Assembly (NCBI RefSeq): GCF_000832305.1
Contig: NZ_CP010536.1
Location: 558,001-622,000, forward strand
Length of the DNA: 64,000 bases
Origin: Cupriavidus basilensis
Lineage (GTDB): Bacteria > Pseudomonadota > Gammaproteobacteria > Burkholderiales > Burkholderiaceae
Direction: 5' to 3'
Positions 8,337-17,042 of the stretch are shown here, piece after piece; position 1 is the stretch's first letter, and the number at the start of each line of letters is the position of its first letter. Position numbers and translations under genes: made by a program. The notes under the pieces were generated by a model, which searched no databases, had not been told where the DNA came from, and saw only the letters and a list, made by a program, of their open reading frames with translations.

Positions 8337-9533
8337 ATGAAACAACTGCAAGACGCATACATCGTTGCCGCGACCCGCACGCCCATCGGCAAGGCTCCCA
8401 AGGGCGCGTTCAAGAACACCCGCCCGGACGACCTGCTGGCCACCATCCTGCGCGCGGCCGTGGCGCAGGTGCCTAACCTCGATCCCAGGCTGATCGAAGA
8501 CGCCATCGTTGGCTGCGCCATCCCCGAGGCGCAGCAGGGCCTGAACGTCGCGCGCATCGGCGCGCTGCTGTCGGGCCTGCCGAACACCGTGGGCGGCATC
8601 ACCGTCAACCGCTTCTGCGCTTCCGGCCTGTCGGCCGTGGCCATGGCCGCCGACCGCATCCGCGTGGGCGAGTCCGACGTGATGATCGCCGCTGGCGTGG
8701 AATCGATGAGCATGGTGCCGATGATGGGCAATTCGCCGTCGATGTCGCCGGAGATCTTCGAGCGCGACGAGAACATCGGCATCGCCTACGGCATGGGCCT
8801 GACCGCCGAGAAGGTCGCGCAGAAGTGGCAGGTCAGCCGCGAAGACCAGGATGCTTTCTCGCTCGCTTCGCACCAGAAGGCAATCCGCGCGCAGCAGGCT
8901 GGCGACTTCAAGGACGAAATCACCCCGATCGAGATTGTCGAGAAGTTCCCCAACCTGGCCAGCGGCCAGGTCGACGTGAAGACACGCATCATCTCGCTGG
9001 ACGAAGGCCCGCGTTCGCAGACCTCGATCGAAGGCCTGGGCAAGCTGCGCCCGGTGTTTGCCAACAAAGGCAGCGTCACCGCCGGCAACAGCTCGCAGAC
9101 TTCGGATGGCGCCGGCGCGCTGATCCTGGTTTCGGAAAAGATCCTCAAGCAGTTCAACCTGGTACCGCTGGCGCGCTTCGTGTCGTTCGCGGTGCGCGGC
9201 GTGCCGCCCGAGATCATGGGCATCGGCCCCAAGGAAGCGATTCCCGCGGCGCTCAAGGCAGCCGGCCTCACGCAGGACCAGATGGACTGGATCGAGTTGA
9301 ACGAAGCCTTTGCCGCGCAGTCGCTGGCGGTGATGCGCGACCTGCAGCTGGACCCGGCCAAGGTCAACCAGATGGGCGGCGCGATTGCGCTGGGCCACCC
9401 GCTGGGCGCCACCGGCGCGATCCGTTCGGCCACCGTGGTGCACGCCTTGCGCCGTAACAACCTGAAGTACGGCATGGTCACCATGTGCGTCGGCACCGGC
9501 ATGGGCGCCGCGGGTATCTTCGAGCGCGTCTGA
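8337..9533 (+). CDS. fadA: acetyl-CoA acyltransferase (3-ketoacyl-CoA thiolase)
   Basis: Cleaves 3-ketoacyl-CoA with CoA to release acetyl-CoA. The 398-aa sequence shows the nucleophilic Cys94 in NRFCASGLS, His354 in GGAIALGHPLGATGA and Cys384 in CVGTGMGAAG, the full thiolase catalytic set. It follows fadN closely with GAGGAA as ribosome-binding site. As last core enzyme of the spiral it completes the E-N-A set also found together in Bacillus. A biosynthetic thiolase role is less likely in this context. Confidence 0.94.
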   Translation: MKQLQDAYIVAATRTPIGKAPKGAFKNTRPDDLLATILRAAVAQVPNLDPRLIEDAIVGCAIPEAQQGLNVARIGALLSGLPNTVGGITVNRFCASGLSAVAMAADRIRVGESDVMIAAGVESMSMVPMMGNSPSMSPEIFERDENIGIAYGMGLTAEKVAQKWQVSREDQDAFSLASHQKAIRAQQAGDFKDEITPIEIVEKFPNLASGQVDVKTRIISLDEGPRSQTSIEGLGKLRPVFANKGSVTAGNSSQTSDGAGALILVSEKILKQFNLVPLARFVSFAVRGVPPEIMGIGPKEAIPAALKAAGLTQDQMDWIELNEAFAAQSLAVMRDLQLDPAKVNQMGGAIALGHPLGATGAIRSATVVHALRRNNLKYGMVTMCVGTGMGAAGIFERV

Positions 9534-9677
9534 ACGCGCCGTGGGGCAGGCAGCCTGGGCGCCAGGCGCGTTCGTACTGCCTGCCCCCAACTCTCTATCA
9601 GGTGAAGAAAGCGGTGCCATAACAAGGAGACAGCTGCCGCCCCGATGCGGCTCACCTGACAGGGAGGAAGCAACAAG

Positions 9678-10634
9678 ATGCAGGAGACACTCATTCTGGC
9701 CGACGCCGCGTGCGACATGCCGCGCGCACTGATGGCCGAGCTCGGCGTGCGCACGGTGCCGTTCCGCATTCGCGCGGGCGACCGCTTCGTGGCCGATGTG
9801 CGCGACGAGCCGGCCTTGCCGTCGCTCTACGCGCAATACCTGGTCGGCAAGCAGGACCACTACGCCGAATCCATTCCCTTGCTCGAACGCGAGATCGAAG
9901 ACCACCTGCTCAAGCATGTGGTGACCTCATGCGACCGCGCGCTGCTGCTCACCATCGCCAGCAGCCGCAGCAAGCTGTATGCGCATGCCTCGGGCGCCGT
10001 GGTTGGCACCGTGGCCAAGAGCTTCAAGGCACGCAAGGATGCGGGGCGCACGGGGTTGTTCGAGCTCACCGTGATCGACACCGGCGCGATCGGCCCGGGC
10101 CAGGCGCTGATCGTGCGCGAGGCGGCACGCATGCTGGGCGGCGGCGCCAGCGCGCAAACGGTGGTGCAGGCCGTGGAGACACGCCTGCGCGACGCCGCGC
10201 ATATGTTCCTGGTGCCCGACGAGTTGCTCTACATGTACACGCGGGCCAGGCACAAGGGCGAGAACAGCATCACCTGGGGCCGCTACATGCTCGGCAGCGC
10301 GTTCAATATCCGCCCCGTCGTGCATATGCATCGTGGCCAGACCGAGCCGGTGGCCAAGGCGCGCGGCGCGGACGAAGGCATGCGCCGCGTGATGGCGCAT
10401 GCGCAGCAGTGCATTCGCAGCGGCCGCCTGCTGAGTCCGGCGGTAGCGCTGAGCTATGCCGGGCCGCCCGGGGCGATTCAAGCGTTGCCTGCCTATCAGT
10501 CGCTCGCGCGCACCGCGCAGCAGCATGACGTGGAGCTGATGCTGGCGCCGATGAGCCTGACGGTGGCGCTCAACGTCGGCGCAAAGGCGTTCGGGATGAG
10601 CTATCTTTGCGAGAATCCGCCGGCGTTCGAATGA
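9678..10634 (+). CDS. DegV-family protein (probable fatty-acid-binding protein)
   Basis: The 318-aa product starts LILADAACDMPRALMAELGVRTVPFRIRAGD, a form of the DegV opening motif (D-x-x-C/S-D-x-P ... V-P), and has TIASSRSKLYAHASGA where DegV proteins carry their SSxLSGT strand and SMTVALNVGAKAFGM near the end. DegV/FakB proteins bind one fatty acid between two alpha/beta domains. In Gram-positives they present it to the FakA kinase; no FakA-like gene is in this window. It has a good ribosome-binding site (GGGAGGAA, 9663-9670) and lies between the thiolase and an enoyl-CoA hydratase. A lipid carrier or sensor function is inferred. The motifs are divergent, so the family call is likely but not certain. 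Confidence 0.75.
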   Translation: MQETLILADAACDMPRALMAELGVRTVPFRIRAGDRFVADVRDEPALPSLYAQYLVGKQDHYAESIPLLEREIEDHLLKHVVTSCDRALLLTIASSRSKLYAHASGAVVGTVAKSFKARKDAGRTGLFELTVIDTGAIGPGQALIVREAARMLGGGASAQTVVQAVETRLRDAAHMFLVPDELLYMYTRARHKGENSITWGRYMLGSAFNIRPVVHMHRGQTEPVAKARGADEGMRRVMAHAQQCIRSGRLLSPAVALSYAGPPGAIQALPAYQSLARTAQQHDVELMLAPMSLTVALNVGAKAFGMSYLCENPPAFE

Positions 10635-10688
10635 CCGGGTTCCGGCACGGCGGACAAGTCAACCAAGCAGTAAGGAGAAGACGATTTC

Positions 10689-11465
10689 ATGAGCATCCTG
10701 ACCACCATCGAGCAAGGCATCCTGACCCTTGAATTCGATCGCCTCGACAAGAAGAACGCCATCACGGCGGCGATGTACCAGGCCATGGCCGATGCGCTGC
10801 GCGCGGCCGATGCCGACCCCGCCGTGCGCGTCATCGTGATCCGCGGCAAGCCGGAAGTGTTCACCGCGGGCAATGACCTGGAAGACTTCATGCAGCGTCC
10901 GCCGACCGCGGGCGAGGGTGACCAGCCGGCGCCTGTATTCCAGTTCCTGCAGCAGATCAGCCAGGCCAGCAAGCCGCTGGTGGCGGCGGTGAGCGGCCCG
11001 GCGGTAGGCGTGGGCACCACCATGCTGCTGCATTGCGACCTGGTCTATGTCTCCGAGACGGCCAAGCTGTCGTTGCCGTTCGTGCAACTGGGCCTGTGCC
11101 CGGAGGCGGCATCGAGCTTGCTGTTGCCGCGCCTGCTGGGCCACCAGCGCGCGGCCGAGAAACTGATGCTGGGTGAGGCCTTCAGCGCGCAGGAAGCGCT
11201 GCAGATCGGCCTGGCCACGCGCGTGCTGCCGGTGGCGGAGCTCAACGAGTTCGTGCACCAGCAGGCGCGCAAGCTAGCTGCGTTGCCGGCTTCGTCGCTC
11301 AGGGAAACCAAGCGCCTGATGAAGGGCGGCGAAAAGGCGGCCGTGCAGGCCAAGATGGCGGAGGAGGGCGAAGTGTTCCGGCGCATGCTGCAGGCGCCGG
11401 AAGCCAAGGAGGCGTTCAAGGCGTTCTTCGAGAAGCGCCGCCCGGACTTCTCGCAGTTCAGCTAA
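10689..11465 (+). CDS. enoyl-CoA hydratase/isomerase (crotonase family)
   Basis: A single-domain crotonase-fold enzyme of 258 aa. The oxyanion-hole segments FTAGNDLEDF and AVSGPAVGVGTTMLLHCDLVY are clear, and LGLCPEAASSLLLPRLLG carries the Glu region used in hydratases. AAGGAG precedes the ATG. The C terminus (EKRRPDFSQF) matches the common FEKRRPxF ending of this group. It could supply an additional chain-length range or an isomerase activity alongside fadN. It is the last same-strand gene of the fatty-acid cluster. Confidence 0.88.
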   Translation: MSILTTIEQGILTLEFDRLDKKNAITAAMYQAMADALRAADADPAVRVIVIRGKPEVFTAGNDLEDFMQRPPTAGEGDQPAPVFQFLQQISQASKPLVAAVSGPAVGVGTTMLLHCDLVYVSETAKLSLPFVQLGLCPEAASSLLLPRLLGHQRAAEKLMLGEAFSAQEALQIGLATRVLPVAELNEFVHQQARKLAALPASSLRETKRLMKGGEKAAVQAKMAEEGEVFRRMLQAPEAKEAFKAFFEKRRPDFSQFS

Positions 11466-11491
11466 GGCTCATGGAAACCGCCGCCGCGCAC

Positions 11492-11914
11492 TCAGGCCAG
11501 CGGCGTGTCCTTTCCCTTCGGCAGCACGCGCGGCTGGCGTGTATCGTCGGTGGCAACGTAGGTCAGGGTGGCTTCGGTCACCTTGACGATCTCGTTGCTG
11601 TGGCGCATGCGTTGCGCATAGACCTCGACCGATACGGTGATCGAGGTGCGGCCCGTCTTCTCGATATCGGCGTAGAAGCTCACCAGGTCGCCGACAAAGA
11701 CCGGATGCTTGAACAGGAAGGAATTCACCGCCACGGTGGCCACGCGGCCCTGGGCGCGTTCCACCGCCGGGATCGAGCCGGCGATGTCCACCTGGGCCAT
11801 GATCCAGCCTCCGAAGACGTCGCCATGCACATTGGCATCCGCGGGCATGGGGACCACGCGCAGTGCGGGATTCTTGCCAGGGGGCAGGCAGGGGAGGACG
11901 TTGGCTTGATTCAT
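11492..11914 (-). CDS. yciA: acyl-CoA thioesterase, YciA-like hotdog protein
   Basis: A 140-aa single hotdog-fold thioesterase that hydrolyses acyl-CoAs to free acids and CoA. The signature NVHGDVFGGWIMAQVDIAG contains the catalytic Asp region of the YciA/BACH group, followed by VNSFLFKHPVFVGDLVSFYADI. It is convergent with the enoyl-CoA hydratase gene, with 26 bp between the stops. The location beside the fad cluster suggests a role in relieving acyl-CoA overload or recovering CoA. Confidence 0.9.
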   Translation of the reverse strand: MNQANVLPCLPPGKNPALRVVPMPADANVHGDVFGGWIMAQVDIAGSIPAVERAQGRVATVAVNSFLFKHPVFVGDLVSFYADIEKTGRTSITVSVEVYAQRMRHSNEIVKVTEATLTYVATDDTRQPRVLPKGKDTPLA

Positions 11915-12091
11915 GATGGCTGCTTGATGAGGCTGGATGGGTTGGGGCGGGGTAGGGCGGGCTGCGGCGGAGTGATCTTGCCGCCGCGCGGCCCGGGCGT
12001 CGCGGCGCTGCCGTGACGCGCGCTTGCGGTGTGGCGCCGGCTAATTATGTCGATCTCTGCCACAATCGCATATTCGCCCGAATTCTAACGT

Positions 12092-13987
12092 ATGCGACGC
12101 TACTCTACGTCGGCCGAGCCGTCCCCCGCCCAGCCTTCTTCCCTCTTCGGCAAATCCAACGTTCCCCGCAGCGATTGGCAGACCGTGCGCAACCTGTTGC
12201 CCTATGTCTGGCACTACAAGTGGCGAGTGATCCTGGCGCTGGTGTGCCTGGTGGCGGCCAAGGTGGCCAATCTGGGCGTGCCGGTCCTGATGAAGAAGCT
12301 GGTGGACAACATGAATGTTCCCGCCGGCAGCGCGAGCGCGCTGCTGGTGGTGCCGGTGGGGCTGATCGTCGCCTACGGGATACTGCGCTTGTCTGGCACG
12401 CTGTTTACCGAGTTGCGCGAGATCCTGTTCTCCAAGGTCACGCAGAGCGCGGTGCGCGAGATCGCGCTGCAGGTGTTCCGCCACCTGCACGCGCTGTCTC
12501 TGCGCTTTCACCTGGACCGCCAGACCGGCGGCATGAGCCGCGACATCGAGCGCGGCACGCGCGGCATCCAGTCGCTGATCTCCTACTCGCTCTACAGCAT
12601 CCTGCCGACCCTGGTCGAGATGGGGCTGGTGATGGGCTTCTTCATCCTGCACTACGATATCTGGTTCGCTGCCATCACGGGCTGCGCGCTGGTGAGCTAT
12701 ATCGTGTTCACCATCGTGGTGACCGAGTGGCGCACGCACTTCCGGCGCAGGATGAACGAGCTGGATTCGCGCGCCAACCAGAAGGCGATCGATTCCCTGC
12801 TCAACTTCGAGACCGTCAAGTACTTCGGCAACGAGGAGTACGAGGCCGGCCGCTATGACGAGAACCTGCGCAAGTACCGCACTGCGGCGATCCGCTCGCA
12901 AAATTCGCTGTCGTTCCTCAACTTCGGCCAGCAGGCCATCATCGCCACCGGCCTGATCCTGATCTTGTGGCGCGCCACCGTGGGTGTGGCCGCGGGCAAG
13001 CTCACGCTGGGCGACCTGGTGCTGGTCAACACGCTGATGATCCAGCTGTACATTCCGCTGAACTTCCTCGGCGTGATCTACCGCGAGATCAAGCAGGCCA
13101 CCACCGACATGGACCGCATGTTCGTGCTGCTGGGCACCAACCGCGAAGTCGCTGACGCGCCGGACGCCGCGGCCTTGCGCGTGCAGGGCGCGGCGGTGCG
13201 TTTCAATCATGTCGGCTTTGGCTACGAGAGCAACCGCGTGATCCTGGACGAGGTGGACTTCGCCATCGCCGCCGGTACCACTACCGCGGTGGTGGGCCAC
13301 AGCGGCTCGGGCAAGTCCACGCTGGCGCGGCTGCTGTTCCGCTTCTATGACGTGAGCAGCGGCGGCATCGAGATCGACGGCCAGGATATCCGCTCGATCA
13401 CCCAGGACAGCCTGCGCCGCGCCATCGGCATCGTGCCGCAGGACACCGTGCTGTTCAACGACAGCATCTACTACAACATCGCCTACGGCCGCCCTGACGC
13501 CAGCCGCGACGAAGTCATCGAGGCCGCGCGCGCGGCCCAGATCGACGGCTTTATCCGCGATCTGCCGCAGGGTTACGACACGCCGGTGGGCGAGCGCGGC
13601 CTCAAGCTGTCGGGCGGGGAGAAGCAGCGTGTGGCCATCGCCCGCACGCTGCTCAAGAACCCGCCCATCCTGGTCTTCGACGAAGCCACTTCGGCGCTCG
13701 ACTCGCGCACCGAGCAGGCCATTCAGGCCGAACTGATGCGGCTGGCGCAGAACCGCACCACGCTGCTGATCGCGCACCGGCTTTCTACCGTGGTGCATGC
13801 TGACCAGATCCTGGTGATGGACCACGGACGCATCATCGAGCGCGGCACCCATGCCGAGCTGATGCGGCTCGATGGCCGCTACGCCGAGATGTGGCGCATC
13901 CAGGCGCGCAGCGCGGCACAGAGCGAGGCGCCCGTGGAGGATGCCGCGCTGGCCATCGAAGCTGGCGACGCAACCCAGGACGCCTGA
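12092..13987 (+). CDS. atmA: Atm1-type ABC exporter (AtmA-like)
   Basis: A half-size ABC exporter of 631 aa: an N-terminal six-helix membrane domain (roughly residues 35-320) fused to an ATPase. Visible are Walker A GHSGSGKST near residue 401, the signature LSGGEKQR near 505, Walker B ILVFDEATSALD and the H-loop LLIAHRLSTV. SRDIERGTRGIQSLI and NFETVKYFGNEEYE are typical of the mitochondrial Atm1 and bacterial NaAtm1 family, which export glutathione-linked sulfur or metal species. In C. metallidurans AtmA contributes to nickel and cobalt tolerance. No ribosome-binding site is evident before the ATG. Confidence 0.9.
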   Translation: MRRYSTSAEPSPAQPSSLFGKSNVPRSDWQTVRNLLPYVWHYKWRVILALVCLVAAKVANLGVPVLMKKLVDNMNVPAGSASALLVVPVGLIVAYGILRLSGTLFTELREILFSKVTQSAVREIALQVFRHLHALSLRFHLDRQTGGMSRDIERGTRGIQSLISYSLYSILPTLVEMGLVMGFFILHYDIWFAAITGCALVSYIVFTIVVTEWRTHFRRRMNELDSRANQKAIDSLLNFETVKYFGNEEYEAGRYDENLRKYRTAAIRSQNSLSFLNFGQQAIIATGLILILWRATVGVAAGKLTLGDLVLVNTLMIQLYIPLNFLGVIYREIKQATTDMDRMFVLLGTNREVADAPDAAALRVQGAAVRFNHVGFGYESNRVILDEVDFAIAAGTTTAVVGHSGSGKSTLARLLFRFYDVSSGGIEIDGQDIRSITQDSLRRAIGIVPQDTVLFNDSIYYNIAYGRPDASRDEVIEAARAAQIDGFIRDLPQGYDTPVGERGLKLSGGEKQRVAIARTLLKNPPILVFDEATSALDSRTEQAIQAELMRLAQNRTTLLIAHRLSTVVHADQILVMDHGRIIERGTHAELMRLDGRYAEMWRIQARSAAQSEAPVEDAALAIEAGDATQDA

Positions 13988-14003
13988 CACGGCAATCGCC
14001 GGG

Positions 14004-14035
14004 GCCGCACTGGATTGTCAACAATCCAGTGCGGC
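14004..14035. promoter_or_regulatory. perfect 15-bp inverted repeat containing TTGTCAACAA
   Basis: Arms 14004-14018 and 14021-14035 are exact reverse complements around CA. The central TTGTCAACAA resembles operators of GntR/FadR-type repressors, which bind T-x-G-T-N(2-3)-A-C-x-A half-sites. The repeat is 16 bp after the exporter stop and 138 bp before the start of the downstream ABC importer genes. It has no T run, so an operator is as likely as a terminator for atmA; the sequence does not decide. Confidence 0.45.
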
Positions 14036-14172
14036 AAATCGTCCCGAAACATCCGGTTGCACGAATTTGGTTCGACAATAGGTGGCGTATCAGCCCCATC
14101 GTGGTGCGTGTTTGCATGGCACGCGCCTTGCGGACGAACTCTCCAGGAAGACGACTAACTGGAGAGAGTTCA

Positions 14173-15306
14173 ATGCCGCTATTCCGTGCCGCCACCCCGT
14201 TCGAGGCCACTGCCGCTCACGCCGGCACCGAGCCCGCCCATGCCGCGTCCGGCGCTGCGGCATCCACCGCGCGCCGCCGCTGGCTGCAGCTTGGCATGGC
14301 GCTGGGCACCGCCCTGGTGCTGTCGACACAATTTGCCGGCGAGGCGCACGCCCAGACCAAGGTCCGCTTCCAGCTCGACTGGCGCTTCGAAGGCCCGTCG
14401 GCGCTGTTCCTGCTGGGCGAGCAGAAGGGCTACTACAAGGCCGAGAAGCTTGACGTGTCGATCGACGCCGGCAATGGATCGGGCAACGTGGTCAACCGCG
14501 TGGCTTCCGGCACCTACGACATGGGCTTTGCCGACCTGGCTTCGGTGATGGAGTTCTACGGCAACAACCCGGATGCCAAGAACAAGCCGGTGGCCGTGAT
14601 GATGGTCTACAACAACACCCCGGCCGCCGTGCTCGCGCTGAAGAAGTCCGGCATCAAGACCCCGCACGACCTGGCCGGCAAGAAGCTCGGCGCACCGGTA
14701 TTCGACGCCGGCCGCCGCGCCTTCCCGATCTTCGCCAAGGCCAACGGCCTGCAGGCATCGAGCTTCAACTGGCAGGCGATGGACCCGACCCTGCGCGAGA
14801 CCATGCTCATGCGCGGCGACCTCGACGCCATCACGGGCTTCTCGTTCACCTCCATCCTCAACCTGAATGCGCGGGGGGTGAAGGACGAGGACATCGTGGT
14901 GCTGCCTTACCCGCAATACGGCGTGAAGCTGTACGGCAACGCCGTGATCGCCTCGGAAGATTTCCTCAAGAAGAACCCGGAGGCGGTCAAGGCCTTCCTG
15001 CGCGCTTTCGCCAAATCGGCCAAGGACGTGATCGCCAAGCCGGAAGAGGGCATCAAGGCGGTCAAGGCGCGCGACGGCATCATCGATGAGAAGCTCGAGA
15101 CCAAGCGCCTGAAGATGGCGCTGGACAGCGTGGTCAAGTCGCCCGACGCGCGCGCCGAGGGCTTTGGCCGCATCAACAAGCCGCGCCTGTCGCTGATGGC
15201 TTCGCAAGTGGCTGACGCCTTCGGCACCAAGGGCCGCATCAACCCCGACAACCTGTGGACCGATGCCTACCTGCCGTCCGCCGCCGAACTGGATGTGCTG
15301 CGATGA
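14173..15306 (+). CDS. ABC transporter substrate-binding protein, NMT1/SsuA family
   Basis: Periplasmic binding protein of the NMT1/THI5 group, whose members bind sulfonates, nitrate or pyrimidine precursors. The start at 14173 has GGAGAGAG just upstream and gives 377 aa. Residues 33-59 form an export signal with a twin-arginine-like ARRRWLQLGMALG followed by a cleavable AHAQ end, so Tat export is possible. The mature part begins KVRFQLDWRFEGPSALFLLGEQKGYYKAEKLDV, a classic NMT1 opening. Its stop overlaps the ATPase start (ATGA). The substrate cannot be told from sequence alone. Confidence 0.88.
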   Translation: MPLFRAATPFEATAAHAGTEPAHAASGAAASTARRRWLQLGMALGTALVLSTQFAGEAHAQTKVRFQLDWRFEGPSALFLLGEQKGYYKAEKLDVSIDAGNGSGNVVNRVASGTYDMGFADLASVMEFYGNNPDAKNKPVAVMMVYNNTPAAVLALKKSGIKTPHDLAGKKLGAPVFDAGRRAFPIFAKANGLQASSFNWQAMDPTLRETMLMRGDLDAITGFSFTSILNLNARGVKDEDIVVLPYPQYGVKLYGNAVIASEDFLKKNPEAVKAFLRAFAKSAKDVIAKPEEGIKAVKARDGIIDEKLETKRLKMALDSVVKSPDARAEGFGRINKPRLSLMASQVADAFGTKGRINPDNLWTDAYLPSAAELDVLR

Positions 15307-16166
15307 CGGTGGGCACCACCTCCCTGCGCACAGGGGCCGCGCTCGCTCCTGAGCTGCCGCGCGAGCCGGCGGCGCAACCCTTCGTCGAGTTCAACCGGGT
15401 CTGGCTCGCCTATAACGACGAGCTTGCCCGCCAGGGCGAGTTCGCCATCGAGGACATCTCGCTGCAGGTCGAGCCGGGTGAGTTCATCGCCATCGTCGGG
15501 CCTTCCGGCTGCGGCAAGTCCACCTTCATGAAGCTGGCGACCGGGCTCAAGCCGGCCACGCGCGGCGTGGTCAAGATCGCCGGCGAGAAGGTCGCCGGCC
15601 CGCTCAAGATGGTTGGCATGGCCTTCCAGGCGCCGACGCTGTTGCCCTGGCGCACCACGTTGCAGAACGTCATGCTGCCGCTGGAGATCGTCGAGCCCTA
15701 CCGCTCCACGCTGCGCCAGAAGCGGGAGGAGTACACGGCGCGCGCACGCGAGCTGCTGCGCACCGTGGGCCTGGCCGGCTACGAGGACAAGTACCCGTGG
15801 CAGCTCTCCGGCGGCATGCAGCAGCGTGCCTCGATCTGCCGCGCGCTGATCCACGAGCCGCGCATGCTGCTGCTCGACGAGCCCTTCGGCGCGCTCGACG
15901 CCTTTACCCGCGAGGAGCTGTGGTGCGTGCTGCGCGACCTGTGGCAGGCCCAGCGCTTCAACGTGATCCTGGTCACCCACGACTTGCGCGAGGCCGTGTT
16001 CCTGGCCGACACCGTCTACGTGATGAGCCAGCGCCCGGGGCGCATCCTCACGCGCAAGGAGATCGACCTGCCGCGTCCGCGCGACCTCGACCTGACCTAT
16101 ACCGAACCCTTTGCCGACCTCGTGCATTCGCTGCGCGAGAAGATCGGCCACGTACGGCAGCACTGA
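15303..16166 (+). CDS. ABC importer ATP-binding protein (SsuB/TauB type)
   Basis: A 287-aa ATPase that energises the importer encoded with it. It carries Walker A GPSGCGKST, the Q-loop segment MAFQAPTLLPWRTTLQNV, signature LSGGMQQRASICRALIHEP, Walker B MLLLDEPFGALDAFTREEL and the H-loop VTHDLREAVFLAD, all in the SsuB/TauB/NrtD style. The start is fixed by the 4-bp ATGA overlap with the binding-protein gene, implying translational coupling. An N-terminal extension of about 30 residues precedes the domain. Confidence 0.92.
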   Translation: MTVGTTSLRTGAALAPELPREPAAQPFVEFNRVWLAYNDELARQGEFAIEDISLQVEPGEFIAIVGPSGCGKSTFMKLATGLKPATRGVVKIAGEKVAGPLKMVGMAFQAPTLLPWRTTLQNVMLPLEIVEPYRSTLRQKREEYTARARELLRTVGLAGYEDKYPWQLSGGMQQRASICRALIHEPRMLLLDEPFGALDAFTREELWCVLRDLWQAQRFNVILVTHDLREAVFLADTVYVMSQRPGRILTRKEIDLPRPRDLDLTYTEPFADLVHSLREKIGHVRQH

Positions 16167-16168
16167 CC

Positions 16169-16954
16169 ATGAGCACTTTTTCTTCCTCGATGAGCGCGGC
16201 TCAGCAACGCCGCGTGCAGCGCGTGGCGCCATGGCTGTTGCTGGGCACGTTCCTGCTGCTGTGGCAGGGTGCGTGCCTTGTGTTCAATGTGTCGGACTTC
16301 ATCCTTCCCAGCCCCGGCGCGATCGTCACGTCGCTGTTCGAATACTGGGATGTGATTGCCGGCCACGCCTGGCGTACCTTCTGGACCACCATGGTCGGCT
16401 TTGGCCTTGCCATCATCGTGGGCGTGGTGCTGGGTTTGCTGATGGGCTCGTCCAAGCTGGCGTACGCCGCCGGGTATCCGCTGATGACGGCGTTCAATGC
16501 GTTGCCAAAGGCAGCCTTCGTGCCGATCCTGGTGGTGTGGTTCGGCCTGGGCGCCGGCCCGGCGATCCTGACCGCCTTCCTGATCTCGTTCTTCCCGATC
16601 ATGGTCAATATCGCTACGGGGCTGGCTACGCTGGAGCCGGAACTGGAGGATGTACTGCGCGTACTTGGTGCAAAGCGCACCGATGTGCTGCTCAAGGTCG
16701 GGCTGCCGCGGTCGATGCCTTACTTCTTTGCTTCGCTCAAGGTGGCGATCACCCTGGCTTTCGTCGGCACCACCGTGTCCGAGATGAGTGCTGCCAATGA
16801 AGGCATCGGCTATCTGCTGGTGTCCGCCGGTTCGGCGATGAAGATGCCGCTGGCGTTTGCCGGGCTGGTGGTGATCGCGGTGATGGCGATGGTGATGTAT
16901 GAGTTTTTCGCGGTGGTGGAGAGGCGGATGACGGGGTGGGCGCATCGGGGGTGA
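16169..16954 (+). CDS. ABC importer permease (SsuC/TauC type)
   Basis: A 261-aa integral membrane protein with about six hydrophobic segments, beginning WLLLGTFLLLWQGACLVF. The binding-protein-dependent permease loop for contact with the ATPase is visible as EPELEDVLRVLGAKRTDVLLKVGLPRSMPYFFASLKV. The start ATG lies 2 bp after the ATPase stop. Binding protein, ATPase and permease form one operon, so the importer is complete. Confidence 0.92.
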   Translation: MSTFSSSMSAAQQRRVQRVAPWLLLGTFLLLWQGACLVFNVSDFILPSPGAIVTSLFEYWDVIAGHAWRTFWTTMVGFGLAIIVGVVLGLLMGSSKLAYAAGYPLMTAFNALPKAAFVPILVVWFGLGAGPAILTAFLISFFPIMVNIATGLATLEPELEDVLRVLGAKRTDVLLKVGLPRSMPYFFASLKVAITLAFVGTTVSEMSAANEGIGYLLVSAGSAMKMPLAFAGLVVIAVMAMVMYEFFAVVERRMTGWAHRG

Positions 16955-17042
16955 ATTGAGGGCTGGTGGAGATCGTTTTGGCGGCGATGGCTCTTGAGTG
17001 CAAGATGCCATCGCCGCTCAAGGAAACAGCGACCAACCCCAA

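Noticed and set aside
5877..9917. A 1346-codon open frame on the minus strand across fadN and fadA
   Set aside because: It mirrors two well-supported plus-strand enzymes, is rich in His, Arg and Gly from reversed GC-rich codons and shows no domain.
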